Shown: piece after piece, positions 23,369-31,711 of the stretch
How positions within the stretch are numbered: position 1 is the first letter of the stretch
Layout of the letters: the number at the start of each line of letters is the position of its first letter
IMG/VR virus record: IMGVR_UViG_3300045996_002224
Location: 1 to 40,402 of that record
Reading direction: 5' to 3' (one strand)
DNA from: a virus
Length of the DNA stretch: 40,402 bases
The notes under the pieces: model-generated
Seen by the model: only the letters and a program-made list of their open reading frames with translations
Told to the model about the DNA's origin: nothing
Databases searched by the model: none
Program-made: the position numbers and the translations under genes

Positions 23369-23542
23369 TCACATCCACGAGAAGAGGATGTCCAAGAGGC
23401 CGTCCAAGAAGATGTCAAATGGAGTGTCATACCTCAGCACAAGGAGCTGTACCCCCGCGCCACTTTCTTGCGTGGAGATGGAGACGAGAAGTGCTGCAAC
23501 GACGAAGGCCGACACCGCAAATACGCTCGTGAAAAATCTCAT
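23369..23542 (-). CDS. Small membrane protein in the trbH position
   Basis: A 57-aa protein with AGGAGG before an ATG that overlaps the trbG stop (ATGA). One hydrophobic span (residues about 5-23) is followed by a short polar part and a hydrophobic, Asp-containing end (FDIFLDGLLDILFSWM). It lies between trbG and trbI, where other P-type systems carry trbH, a small lipoprotein. No lipobox is present here. Probably an accessory component of the channel. Confidence 0.65.
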   Translation of the reverse strand: MRFFTSVFAVSAFVVAALLVSISTQESGAGVQLLVLRYDTPFDIFLDGLLDILFSWM

Positions 23543-24558
23543 TGCTGTTTTCCTCCTGCCTGATGTTTGCGTTTGATGGAGACTTCTTCGGCGCCGATGC
23601 TGAGAAGCAATTCGTCATGAAGGCCGGTTGCGATGTACGTCGAGTTGTAACGGCGGTAATCGATTGGGTGCCGAACGCCGTCAACGACCCGTTGCAGTGA
23701 AGGAGACTGGTAGGGTCCGAGGATTCCCGGCTTGAAATTGATAACGGTCATCTGGCCATCATCACACACAGGCGGCTGTTGATCGTGAGTCGGGACGGGA
23801 CGCCAAGCGGCGGTTGACCCGGTCATGTCGTAGGCGCAATTACGCTCTCTAGGGTGCATGCCTGTGGTGCGGTCCCGATTGTCTCTCTTCCGCACTTCGG
23901 GGACGATTCCGTTGATCCTGTTGACCTCGTCTTCGGGGTAGCGCCACATCACTTCCCGATGCTTGTATTTGCGCTGCTTCGAGCCATAGACACGGATATC
24001 AAGAGCGTATTTCCGGCCGGGACCGTTCTCGTCCCCGACCGTCATGATCCATCCATCATATCCCTTGTCTTGCGGGATTCCCTTCGGGAAGAGAGACACA
24101 CAGACGCGCTTGCCTTCTTCGTCCTCGTACCAATGCGTATCGTTCCCGACCCATTCCTGTTTTCCGGCGACGATGGTCTCCACATGAACCTCCCCCGGCT
24201 TGAGGCACACCAGAGTTGTGTCACCAATGGCGACATTGACGCGGTAAGGCTTGTCTGGCTGATACCAGTACCGACACGTCCCGCCGCTGAAGCAACTGAG
24301 GGTCGGGAGGACGATCCCTGCTGTCCGAGACGATGCAACGGCATTCATCGACTCTTTCTCGGTCGGCCGCTCGTCGCTCATCATGGGTACTGGAGCGGAT
24401 TGCGTCGTTGATTCCGGAATGACGACATCGCTCAAGCTAACCGGCGCGCGCGGTTGATGTTGATGTTCCACAGAAACAGAAGGCTCTGGAGGCTGCGTCG
24501 CGCAACCAGCCAGAGCCAGTAGTGCCGCCACTGCGGCGAGGGTGGTTTGTGTTCTCAT
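23539..24558 (-). CDS. trbG: TrbG/VirB9-like protein with lipoprotein signal
   Basis: A 339-aa outer-membrane ring protein. Start at MRTQTTLAAV. Residues 1-20 are a lipoprotein signal with LALAGC, so Cys20 should be lipidated. The middle domain (GGTCRYWYQPDKPYRVNVAIGDTTLVCLKPGEV ... YDGWIMTV ... RKYALDIRVYG) is the VirB9/TrbG beta domain. The C-terminus (RVVDGVRHPIDYRRYNSTYIATGLHDELLLSIG) is the cap region that binds VirB10. VirB9 is usually not itself a lipoprotein, so a VirB7-like anchoring role may be merged here. No Shine-Dalgarno is visible; the -10 element lies only 7 bases before the ATG, so the mRNA may be leaderless. Confidence 0.8.
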   Translation of the reverse strand: MRTQTTLAAVAALLALAGCATQPPEPSVSVEHQHQPRAPVSLSDVVIPESTTQSAPVPMMSDERPTEKESMNAVASSRTAGIVLPTLSCFSGGTCRYWYQPDKPYRVNVAIGDTTLVCLKPGEVHVETIVAGKQEWVGNDTHWYEDEEGKRVCVSLFPKGIPQDKGYDGWIMTVGDENGPGRKYALDIRVYGSKQRKYKHREVMWRYPEDEVNRINGIVPEVRKRDNRDRTTGMHPRERNCAYDMTGSTAAWRPVPTHDQQPPVCDDGQMTVINFKPGILGPYQSPSLQRVVDGVRHPIDYRRYNSTYIATGLHDELLLSIGAEEVSIKRKHQAGGKQQ

Positions 24559-24565
24559 GCCGCCA

Positions 24566-24594
24566 CTTGTAACACACTTTATAACAAGTGGCAA
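24566..24594 (-). promoter_or_regulatory. trbG promoter with TGTAACA/TATAACA operator
   Basis: On the minus strand TTGCCA (24594-24589), a 17-base spacer and TACAAG (24571-24566) form a promoter. The half-sites TGTAACA (24568-24574) and TATAACA (24580-24586) lie inside it, 12 bp apart as at the other operators. The distance to the start codon suggests a leaderless transcript. Confidence 0.6.
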
Positions 24595-24611
24595 CAGGAG
24601 ACGGCTGCGGA

Positions 24612-25343
24612 TTAGCGGCGGTTCATATCCCGCTGTTTGAAACTGACGGTCGGCTCGGTCAAAATCGTGATGTTGACGCCGTCCAGCGCACCCTCGCGAG
24701 GAGGTCCGGATGTGATCGTGATGTTCTGCATTAGCGTTTCATTCTTGACGATCTTGCCGTTATGCAGTGTCTTCTCTTGCCATTGCAGCGTATAGAGCCG
24801 GGAGCCTTCAGGCATGCCTGGAACCTCCTGCGCAGCAACAACGACGCCTGTAACGTCCCGGCGATACCCTTTGTCCGCGTCCACGTCAGCCGCCTGAAGC
24901 GCGTCCCAGGCGGTGATAGCGTCCGACCCCGCCAGCTTTGCGCGCGCGTTCGCACGGTTGAATTCGTTGACCGCCTTCTCACCAGAAATCCAGCGGCTCC
25001 AGGTGACGAACCACTGCAACGTTTCCATCTCCCGACCGACATTGACATCCATCGTGTTTCTGATCGCGATGACTCTATCCATCCCATCGGGACCGCGCTC
25101 CACATACCGGACAGGCTGCATCTGCGCTACTTTGACAAGCTCAAGGTTGGTCGCGGTCGATATGACGGCAGAATAGGCTCCAAGGCCGACGCCGATTACG
25201 GCGAGAATTGCGAAAAGCAGCATGAAAAATTTCCATCGCTTCTCGCGGCGGAAATCCCGCTCAACCGCCTTGGTGTAAATCGCATACGGTGATTTTGCGT
25301 CGGGAGGAGTGTCGGCGGGAATGTGTGCGGGTGTATTCAACAT
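24612..25343 (-). CDS. trbF: TrbF/VirB8-like inner-membrane protein
   Basis: A 243-aa bitopic protein with AGGAG before the ATG. Cytoplasmic N-terminus (SPYAIYTKAVERDFRREKRWK), one membrane span at about 39-60, then a periplasmic VirB8-type domain with PVRYVERGPDGMDRVIAI, the LQWFVTWSRWISG helix, and strands containing RLYTLQWQEKTLH and VNITILTEPTVSF. VirB8 nucleates the inner-membrane complex of the secretion channel. The order TrbL-TrbF-TrbG is the standard P-type one. Confidence 0.85.
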   Translation of the reverse strand: MLNTPAHIPADTPPDAKSPYAIYTKAVERDFRREKRWKFFMLLFAILAVIGVGLGAYSAVISTATNLELVKVAQMQPVRYVERGPDGMDRVIAIRNTMDVNVGREMETLQWFVTWSRWISGEKAVNEFNRANARAKLAGSDAITAWDALQAADVDADKGYRRDVTGVVVAAQEVPGMPEGSRLYTLQWQEKTLHNGKIVKNETLMQNITITSGPPREGALDGVNITILTEPTVSFKQRDMNRR

Positions 25344-25358
25344 GAGTGTGTCTCCTGA

Positions 25359-26480
25359 TTATTGGGAGGTATCGGAAGGCTGGCTGCCACGGGACCACCC
25401 GCCACGGTATCGACCTTGGGTGGACGTGGACTGACCGCCTTTACCGGCTTGACCGGACTGGCTGGAACCTGACGAGGATGAGGATGAGGAGGAACCGGCA
25501 CTCCAGGCGTTGCGCGCCATCGCGACACCTGCACTTGCCATCCCTGACGCTACTGACGCCACAGACGACACACCCCGCGCGATGCTGCCGCTCATGCCTC
25601 CCTGCGCCGTCATTTGAGACAACGCCTGCATGCCGTTCGCTGCACCGATCCTCATGGCTCGAAGCGCCATGGCTCCATCCAATATCGGGCCGGAATTGAT
25701 CAATGCCGCGGCTGCACTTGGTGCTTTGATGATAGCAACGAGAAGTCCGGCGGAAAGAGCAACCAGACCGAAAGCGCCGCCAAGACCAGTAATCTTTGCC
25801 TTCTCAAACATCAACAAGGCGACCGTGGATAGAGCGGAAAGCAGGGATAAGGCCAGCATGCGCAAGCCGACCGAAGCAATGTACCCAACGCCTTTCGTAG
25901 CTATGAAGCTGGTCTTGCTGAAGGCGGCAAATGGAAGAGTAACAAATGCCGCGATCGAAAGGAGTAGATACTCGATCTGCGCAAAGAAGATGTGCAGAGC
26001 CATCACCAGAAAGGCAAGTATGATCATGACTATGGCAAACAGGTGGAAAACGAATTCGAAAAAATGGAGGAAGATCGCCACGGGTCCGAGAAACTGCCTT
26101 GCCATAGTCATCATCGGGACAGCCGCCTGGAAGCCAAATAGCGCAATGGCTCCAGGGTCGTTGAGGTTGAATTGCATATCGGGTGCGACAATGGTCCCCG
26201 TGTTCGCCATCGCTTGAATTACCCTGTCCGCAGCGGTCGGGTAGATATCGATCATCCACCCGACGACCGCGAAGACGAGGAGCATGCGAGCAAAATCCGG
26301 ATGTGGAAACCGGCGCGTAAGCAGCATGACACCCATGACCATGCAAAACGTGAGGCTCTTTACCCAAAAAAAGAGGCTTTCCACTGTCGGCATCAGTGCC
26401 GACATCGCACCGTCACCAGCGCTATTGATGGCGTCCAGAGCGGAGGACAGAACCCCAGCATCCCAGATAGGAACCGGCAT
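25359..26480 (-). CDS. trbL: TrbL/VirB6-like polytopic channel protein
   Basis: A 373-aa polytopic inner-membrane protein; ATG 26480 overlaps the stop of the preceding gene by one base and has GGGGG upstream. About six hydrophobic spans lie between residues 35 and 270. A periplasmic loop with PTAADRVIQAMANTGTIV precedes the TrbL core. The C-terminal 50 residues are a Ser/Gly/Gln-rich hydrophilic tail with a run of Ser, as in many TrbL proteins. VirB6/TrbL helps move DNA across the inner membrane. Confidence 0.85.
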   Translation of the reverse strand: MPVPIWDAGVLSSALDAINSAGDGAMSALMPTVESLFFWVKSLTFCMVMGVMLLTRRFPHPDFARMLLVFAVVGWMIDIYPTAADRVIQAMANTGTIVAPDMQFNLNDPGAIALFGFQAAVPMMTMARQFLGPVAIFLHFFEFVFHLFAIVMIILAFLVMALHIFFAQIEYLLLSIAAFVTLPFAAFSKTSFIATKGVGYIASVGLRMLALSLLSALSTVALLMFEKAKITGLGGAFGLVALSAGLLVAIIKAPSAAAALINSGPILDGAMALRAMRIGAANGMQALSQMTAQGGMSGSIARGVSSVASVASGMASAGVAMARNAWSAGSSSSSSSSGSSQSGQAGKGGQSTSTQGRYRGGWSRGSQPSDTSQ

Positions 26481-26701
26481 CACTGACCCCCTTGGCGCAG
26501 CCGGCGAAGTGTCTCGATGTCTTCAATGGAGCCACGCGTCAGAACAGCGGACTCGACAAGATCGAGGATAACGTTCGGAAACAGCGTCACGGCCAAAGCG
26601 CACGCGAACGACAGAAGAAGCGCCGTGATGACCGTGAACTTGAGTAGCTGAACAACACCCAGGTTTTGAAACAAATACATCGCTTGAAAGAGATTACCCA
26701 A
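26480..26701 (-). CDS. Small membrane protein in the trbK position
   Basis: A 73-aa protein started at TTG 26701, where AGGAGG lies 8 bases upstream. One membrane span (about 20-43) is followed by an acidic-basic cytoplasmic tail ending LRRLRQGGQ. It occupies the place between trbJ and trbL held by trbK (entry exclusion) in P-type plasmids. It lacks the lipoprotein signal of RP4 TrbK, so entry exclusion is only a possibility. Confidence 0.6.
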   Translation of the reverse strand: MGNLFQAMYLFQNLGVVQLLKFTVITALLLSFACALAVTLFPNVILDLVESAVLTRGSIEDIETLRRLRQGGQ

Positions 26702-26713
26702 GTTCCGTACCTC

Positions 26714-28489
26714 CTAGTTTTTGCCTACATCGCGAATCATGAGGTCCCACGTGGCATCCGCCGCTTTTCTGGCTTCCCGCTCAGAGTCGATGACTGATTC
26801 CGCCACCCGGTTGTGTGCCGCCTGCATCAAAGCGGTTTTGGCAGACAGTTGAGCCATGACGATGCCGATCTGAGCGTTGATGTCCGCAACACAAGTTTGG
26901 CCTGGACACTCTCCTCGCTCCCCCTCCAGTGCTTCGAGTTGACCGGAAAGATCTTCGATGTCCTCTGCTAACTTGGCAGAGAGGCGCTTGCTTTCGACCG
27001 ATGTGGCGCGGGAGAGATTGTCCTGTGCATCGCGGAGATTGCCGAGGTCTTCAATGGTTTCGAATACCGGATTTTCCGGATACGCCGCTTCGTACTCGTC
27101 CCGGACGGCGGGTTCCTCCCAGGTGATCGCCTCACTCTCGCCGCCGAGAAGCGCAAGGAAGTCCTGCCAGCTGTCGAGAAGCCAATCGACCAACGAGAAC
27201 GGTGAGTGCGCCAGCATGTTGGCTTGGTGCGTGGTCTGCGCTATCGCTTCCTTCGTTTGAATTACCGCCTCAACCGCCGTCTTGATCGCCTGGATCTCGA
27301 CCGCGCCGGGAAAACTCTCGATGATGGGACAACCGGAAAGTTCTTTCGCAGTATCACCTGCCTCGCCTCCAACGGATGCCGCCGCGCCAATGGGACCGCC
27401 AGCAACAAGCGCGACTCCCGCATCCATGAAGCTATCGAACAACCCGCCGCCGTCCGAGCATCCTCCGCCGCCGCCGTCGCTGCCGCCGCCGAGTAGCCCG
27501 CCGATAGCTTTTCCGATACCACCGATGAAACCGAGGGTCGGAGCGCCTGTCGGACTGATAATCCGCACGTTTGCACTTTGGTTGTTGGTTCCGTTGGGGT
27601 CACCGCATTCGCGTCCTGAAATTTTGTTTCCAGAGATGCGGTTGTTTCGGGTCCCTTTCGCGTTCATGGATATCGCACATCCGGAACCGCTCGCGATCAG
27701 GTTTCCTTCAATGAGATTGTTAAAGGCAGTTAGTCCGCTTTTGTTTGCCGCTGCCGCTTTACCGGAAGACGGCGCAGACATGTCGATGCCATTCACTTCG
27801 CATCCGGAGAACCGATTTCCTTTGATGGTATTGCCTGAGCTACCATTCTTGACCATGGCACAAGCCCAGCCATTCGTCCGGACTTCGTTGCCTTGCATAA
27901 CGCTATTGGTGACTTGGACCCAATCGACGCCGCCGTCTCCATTTCTGTTTCCCGCCGAACCCGCGCGGCCGCCGCCACCCGCCATAACGATCCGGTTACC
28001 AGAAACATCAACCCTGTCCGCCTGAAAGAACTTAATACCGTCAAGGCGCGCGTATTCGGTCGTGTTGTTTGTAAACTGAATGCCGCTCACCATGCGACCG
28101 GGACTGCCGCCGATCTTGACCCCGTCGCCTCCGCGACTGGTCAGACGAAACCCGTCTATAGCGACGTTAGACTGGCCATAACTTCCGATTGCCGGTTGGT
28201 TGTGTCCTGTCGCGACAATGTGAGCGCCGCCTTTCGTGACCGACTCAATGCGTATGTTGTTCTTCGTGACATCAAACGGCGCATAGGTTCCCGGCGCAAC
28301 GCGTATCGTGCTGCCGGGACCGGCGCGATTGATGGCGCTTTGAATGCTCTGTCCCGGTCCAACCTCAATCGTCTCCCCGTAACCTTGCGCGACAGGCAGG
28401 AGAACGGTTGCCGACACAGACGCCATGAGCGCCGCACGGAGCCATTTTGAAAAGCCTTGCTGATTTGCTTTATTCCGCTGCCTGTGCAT
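26714..28489 (-). CDS. trbJ: TrbJ/VirB5-like minor pilus protein fused to an N-terminal parallel beta-helix
   Basis: A 591-aa exported protein, about twice the usual TrbJ length. Start at MHRQRNKANQ, with GGGAG 9 bases upstream and a 20-base overlap with the end of trbE. Signal peptide about 1-38. Residues about 38-315 are a right-handed parallel beta-helix of the pectate-lyase/NosD type: opening IEVGPGQSIQSAINRAGPGSTIRVAPGTY, then repeated N-x-I-x-G-N-x-I turns (NNTIEGN, NRISGNKISG, NTIKGNRFSG, DVSGNRIVM). A Gly/Ser linker (about 320-365) leads to a coiled-coil TrbJ-like part (about 385-591). VirB5/TrbJ sits at the tip of the pilus; a tailspike-like beta-helix there could bind or cleave surface glycans. 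Position between trbE and trbL supports TrbJ identity. Confidence 0.75.
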   Translation of the reverse strand: MHRQRNKANQQGFSKWLRAALMASVSATVLLPVAQGYGETIEVGPGQSIQSAINRAGPGSTIRVAPGTYAPFDVTKNNIRIESVTKGGAHIVATGHNQPAIGSYGQSNVAIDGFRLTSRGGDGVKIGGSPGRMVSGIQFTNNTTEYARLDGIKFFQADRVDVSGNRIVMAGGGGRAGSAGNRNGDGGVDWVQVTNSVMQGNEVRTNGWACAMVKNGSSGNTIKGNRFSGCEVNGIDMSAPSSGKAAAANKSGLTAFNNLIEGNLIASGSGCAISMNAKGTRNNRISGNKISGRECGDPNGTNNQSANVRIISPTGAPTLGFIGGIGKAIGGLLGGGSDGGGGGCSDGGGLFDSFMDAGVALVAGGPIGAAASVGGEAGDTAKELSGCPIIESFPGAVEIQAIKTAVEAVIQTKEAIAQTTHQANMLAHSPFSLVDWLLDSWQDFLALLGGESEAITWEEPAVRDEYEAAYPENPVFETIEDLGNLRDAQDNLSRATSVESKRLSAKLAEDIEDLSGQLEALEGERGECPGQTCVADINAQIGIVMAQLSAKTALMQAAHNRVAESVIDSEREARKAADATWDLMIRDVGKN

Positions 28490-30992
28490 ACTTTTCCACT
28501 CCCGTTCTTGCGCGAAGATCCGCCGCTTCGTCGTACAGTCCCTTGTGCTCCAGCCATGCCACGGGAAAATCGCCGCGACCGACTGTCCGGTAAATCTCCA
28601 TGGCCGCAGACTTCTCATCGGCGCCGCATCCGCAGATAGCCTTTTCCAGGTCCGTCAGTTTGATCTGGCAAACGCGCGACCCCTTAAGCGTCTTGTAGAG
28701 CAACCAGCCGGGATCGCCGCGCCTGCCTGCTTCGCCGATGCGTTGCCGTTCCGTCGGCGTGACGCCAAAATGCTCAGTCAGGATCGTGGAGTCCGGAGCG
28801 GTAGTGTCACCAAAGTACAGACTCGCTTTTGCCGTCTTCAAAATCGGGAAGATCGAGCTTCCATACAGGTCATCAACCCTGTGAGCAGCGAGGACAAGGC
28901 AAACCCTGCGCTTGGGACCACGTCGCCGTATTTCGTCAATTTCCTCATGAATGGCAGCCATTTGGCGGAACTCGTCCACCAGGAAGAGAGTCGGCCTCGC
29001 ATCGTCAATCAGGTCGTAAATGCGCCGGAACAGCGCCATGAGGACTATGGCGGTATCCTTCCCCTTTCCGGCATCGCCTGCGTTCTTCTTCTCTCCGTCA
29101 GTCAATTTAGTCAGGTCGATTGTGATCCAATCCGCGTCCTGAATTCTGTCGTGGTTCGCGTCGAGCAGGTGACCAAGGGTTGAGCCTTTCGTGTAGTGGG
29201 ACCGGAGAGCGTTGCGAAGGCGAGTGCTTTGGATGACATCGGCCAGGCCGCTTAATGTGCGCTCGCTGACCGGAGAGCGAGCCAGGATATCCAAAGCATC
29301 TTCCGTCAGGCTCGACAGGCGGTCTTCCGGCATGGACGCGTCCGGCATGCCGAGACGCGTCCATATTTCGGACATGAAGTGCTTGCACCATCGCTTGCCG
29401 TCCTCCTCGTCCACCCGCGCAAGCGGTTGAAGCGCCATGTCCCCGGACTCGAAGCTGATGAATTCCCCTCCCGCCATCCACGTGGCAATCATGGATGTTG
29501 AAAGTCTGCTGTCAGCATCAACCCAAATGACGCGGGGACGGTCGGCGGGGTTGGTGGCTTCGATGCGCGCAAGCCACTGATGACCCATGTGCGCTTCGGC
29601 CGTGGACTTGCCGACGCGAGGAGGTCCGGCGAGAATGCCGAATCCATCTTTGCCTTCGAACAGGTCAAGATTGACTCCTGCTCCACCCGGAGAGTCGAGC
29701 CGCATCAGTGCCTCATATCCGAGATGTCGGTTGGGTTCCGCGCCAGTCCATGGGGACGTTAGGAGGATCATGTCAGACATGACTGTACTCGGTAGAGGCA
29801 CCCTTCGAGCGTTCGCGCGGGTGTTGCCGTACAGGCTCCCGAGATAGGCGAGTTCGCTATTCCAGCCTTCATCTTTGATGGTGAACTTCTTGATGGTCTT
29901 TTGAATGATCCCGTAGGCATCGTTTGCGGCTTTTTGGGACCGACCCCAGGCGACTCCGGTGACGCTCAAGAAGCCGGTGACAACTCCCGGCTCAACCGCC
30001 TCTATGCGCGCCGCTTCCGCATCCATGGCCTTCATGACGCCGACAGGATCGTTCCGCAGATCGCCAAGACCCGCCACGCGATCAGCGTATGACCGCCAAT
30101 CGAGCGCGGTTTCGTCGTGGGTTCGGAATATCCACTTGAGGACGCTTTCGGCCTTGGCTTCAGACAGGCATTCGAAACGATAGTTCAGGCGGAATTCGGT
30201 ATCCGCCTCCTGTAACACAGCGAAGATGCTTGGGTCACTGACTGTCGGGTACCCGCTGACGCCAAAGACCCGGACGAAATACTCCTCATCAGGATGGCCG
30301 TTCGTTCTCCACGTTGGCTTGCCGGGAATCATGCCGAGAGTGCCGACAGCGTACTTCACGGGAAACCCAGGCAGGGTTGGAGCCTGGACGTACTCGCAAC
30401 CTTGCGGGTCTATCGCGTTGTGTATGGCGGTCACGACTTCATCGTCATTGAGCAGGCGCGCGTATCCGAGCGTGGAATTGAGATGGCGTGCCAAGGTCGA
30501 AACCAACTCGCGAAATGGTTCTACGTGCTCAGCGTAGTATTTCTGTGTCTGCTCTTCCGGAGACCTGAAGAAAAACCGGTGCAGACGCCTAGCCTTGACT
30601 GACGGAGGTGTGTAGGTGATGCCGAGACGCGTCCGAAGCCTGTACTGATTGCCGCGAATGTTCATGCGCTGCCGCCGCTTGGCGTCGAGCAGTGCGGATA
30701 CCGGATACGCGTCACTCCCATCAGGATAACCGGAGGTCAAACGCTTCTCGACTTCGCAATGCAGTACGTAATTGCCGACCCCGAGAGGGGTCAGCAGGTT
30801 TGCAACGCGTGCGCTGGTGCTGTCTATGTCCTCATCACTGAGGACGGACTGATCTCGTCCGGAATACTCAATGATGGACATCATGGCGTCATCATCGTCT
30901 AAGAGAAGAACTCCAGGAGCGATAAAATGACGATAGGGAAGGTCTGACGACAGGTCGCTGAACCCATCGTCAAGCATGTGGATGCGTGTCAT
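28470..30992 (-). CDS. trbE: TrbE/VirB4-like conjugation ATPase
   Basis: An 840-aa cytoplasmic ATPase, the largest conserved T4SS component. The N-terminal VirB4 domain (residues 1-400) includes RLRTRLGITYTPPSVKARR and the usual long alpha/beta region. The C-terminal motor has Walker A GPPRVGKST near 455-463, Walker B TLFLVDEF near 667, and CLVLAAHRVDDL as sensor strand. It powers pilus assembly and substrate transfer. Its start overlaps the end of trbD (ATGA). It is slightly longer than RP4 TrbE and intact. Confidence 0.92.
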   Translation of the reverse strand: MTRIHMLDDGFSDLSSDLPYRHFIAPGVLLLDDDDAMMSIIEYSGRDQSVLSDEDIDSTSARVANLLTPLGVGNYVLHCEVEKRLTSGYPDGSDAYPVSALLDAKRRQRMNIRGNQYRLRTRLGITYTPPSVKARRLHRFFFRSPEEQTQKYYAEHVEPFRELVSTLARHLNSTLGYARLLNDDEVVTAIHNAIDPQGCEYVQAPTLPGFPVKYAVGTLGMIPGKPTWRTNGHPDEEYFVRVFGVSGYPTVSDPSIFAVLQEADTEFRLNYRFECLSEAKAESVLKWIFRTHDETALDWRSYADRVAGLGDLRNDPVGVMKAMDAEAARIEAVEPGVVTGFLSVTGVAWGRSQKAANDAYGIIQKTIKKFTIKDEGWNSELAYLGSLYGNTRANARRVPLPSTVMSDMILLTSPWTGAEPNRHLGYEALMRLDSPGGAGVNLDLFEGKDGFGILAGPPRVGKSTAEAHMGHQWLARIEATNPADRPRVIWVDADSRLSTSMIATWMAGGEFISFESGDMALQPLARVDEEDGKRWCKHFMSEIWTRLGMPDASMPEDRLSSLTEDALDILARSPVSERTLSGLADVIQSTRLRNALRSHYTKGSTLGHLLDANHDRIQDADWITIDLTKLTDGEKKNAGDAGKGKDTAIVLMALFRRIYDLIDDARPTLFLVDEFRQMAAIHEEIDEIRRRGPKRRVCLVLAAHRVDDLYGSSIFPILKTAKASLYFGDTTAPDSTILTEHFGVTPTERQRIGEAGRRGDPGWLLYKTLKGSRVCQIKLTDLEKAICGCGADEKSAAMEIYRTVGRGDFPVAWLEHKGLYDEAADLRARTGVEKYAQAAE

Positions 30993-31306
30993 CGTGCTGC
31001 CTTATATTTGCGAAGACGGAGAGAGCGTCCGCGAGTCCGAGCCACACGGCGGAAAAATGATATGACGCGCTGCGTTCCGATCTCGCACCAGAACGCGTCA
31101 TGCATAGTCGCAAGCCACATCAAAACGAGCACAAGCAGGAAGACCGAAACGACGACGAGGAGAGTGATCCCAGCGACATGCCAAAACCAGAAGGCCAGAA
31201 CAAAGGCCAGAAAGGCGGGAAAAAACGGGAACAGTCCCGCGACCAGCTTTGGCCTGACCTGAGTTTGCCGGATTGGCCGTCCGGCGCGGACTGGCGAACG
31301 CTCCAT
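30989..31306 (-). CDS. trbD: TrbD/VirB3-like inner-membrane protein
   Basis: A 105-aa protein, 3 bases after trbC and overlapping trbE. Basic N-terminus with TQVRPKLVAGLFPFFPAF leading into two adjacent hydrophobic segments (about 24-44 and 47-66), then a basic cytoplasmic tail. This matches VirB3/TrbD in size and topology and in its place directly before the VirB4 homologue, with which it interacts. Confidence 0.8.
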   Translation of the reverse strand: MERSPVRAGRPIRQTQVRPKLVAGLFPFFPAFLAFVLAFWFWHVAGITLLVVVSVFLLVLVLMWLATMHDAFWCEIGTQRVISFFRRVARTRGRSLRLRKYKAAR

Positions 31307-31309
31307 TCG

Positions 31310-31612
31310 TCAGGACCCGAAAGCGATAATTGCTTCCCGCTGACCCCAGAGGATCGCGGCGGCGACCACACCGGCAACGGCAACGATGCCGACTTTGATG
31401 GACATGAAAACGGCGACGGCGACAGCAAGGAGCAGGCCACCGGTTACCGCGGCGGGGAACAGGTCGGCTTCAAACGTATCGATCCAGGAAAAAAATTGCT
31501 CGCCGACTGGAGCCAGGATGCTTTCCTGTGCAACGGCGGGGTCGGCCGCGAGCCAGAGAGCAACGGCGAGCAAGGCGCAGGCGACGGCCTGACTCTTGAT
31601 GGATGCCTTCAT
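31310..31612 (-). CDS. trbC: TrbC/VirB2-like major pilin
   Basis: A 100-aa pre-pilin. Start at MKASIKSQAV, with GGAG upstream. Signal peptide about 1-28 with cleavage near AVAQE. The mature part has two hydrophobic helices (about 53-72 and 75-92) separated by a short loop (SIKVG), the VirB2/TrbC hairpin. It is the first gene of its transcription unit and lies 52 bases behind the operator cluster, as expected for a pilin needed in large amounts. No TraF-type cyclising peptidase gene is seen in the window. Confidence 0.82.
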   Translation of the reverse strand: MKASIKSQAVACALLAVALWLAADPAVAQESILAPVGEQFFSWIDTFEADLFPAAVTGGLLLAVAVAVFMSIKVGIVAVAGVVAAAILWGQREAIIAFGS

Positions 31613-31663
31613 GTGGCGTGTCTCCAAAGTTTGGTGATGGATGGGTACAGCCGGACACTAACA

Positions 31664-31708
31664 TGTTATAAATCGTGTAACAAGTTGTTTGTCATACGTC
31701 ATGTTACA
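31664..31708 (-). promoter_or_regulatory. trbC operon promoter with two operator pairs
   Basis: TGTTATA (31664-31670) plus TGTAACA (31676-31682), and TGTCATA (31690-31696) plus TGTTACA (31702-31708). Each pair has the same 12-bp spacing. On the minus strand ATGACA, a 17-base spacer and TTTATA form a plausible promoter overlapping both pairs. This is the only site with two pairs. Confidence 0.6.
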
Positions 31709-31711
31709 TGC

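Noticed and set aside
27282-28025. 247-aa Pro-rich open frame on the plus strand
   Set aside because: Complement of the beta-helix and Gly-rich linker of trbJ; repetitive Pro/Leu composition comes from the GC-rich sense gene.
28490-28618. Upstream extension of the trbJ frame by 43 codons
   Set aside because: It would place extra residues before a clear signal peptide and overlap trbE further; the ATG at 28489 has GGGAG in place.
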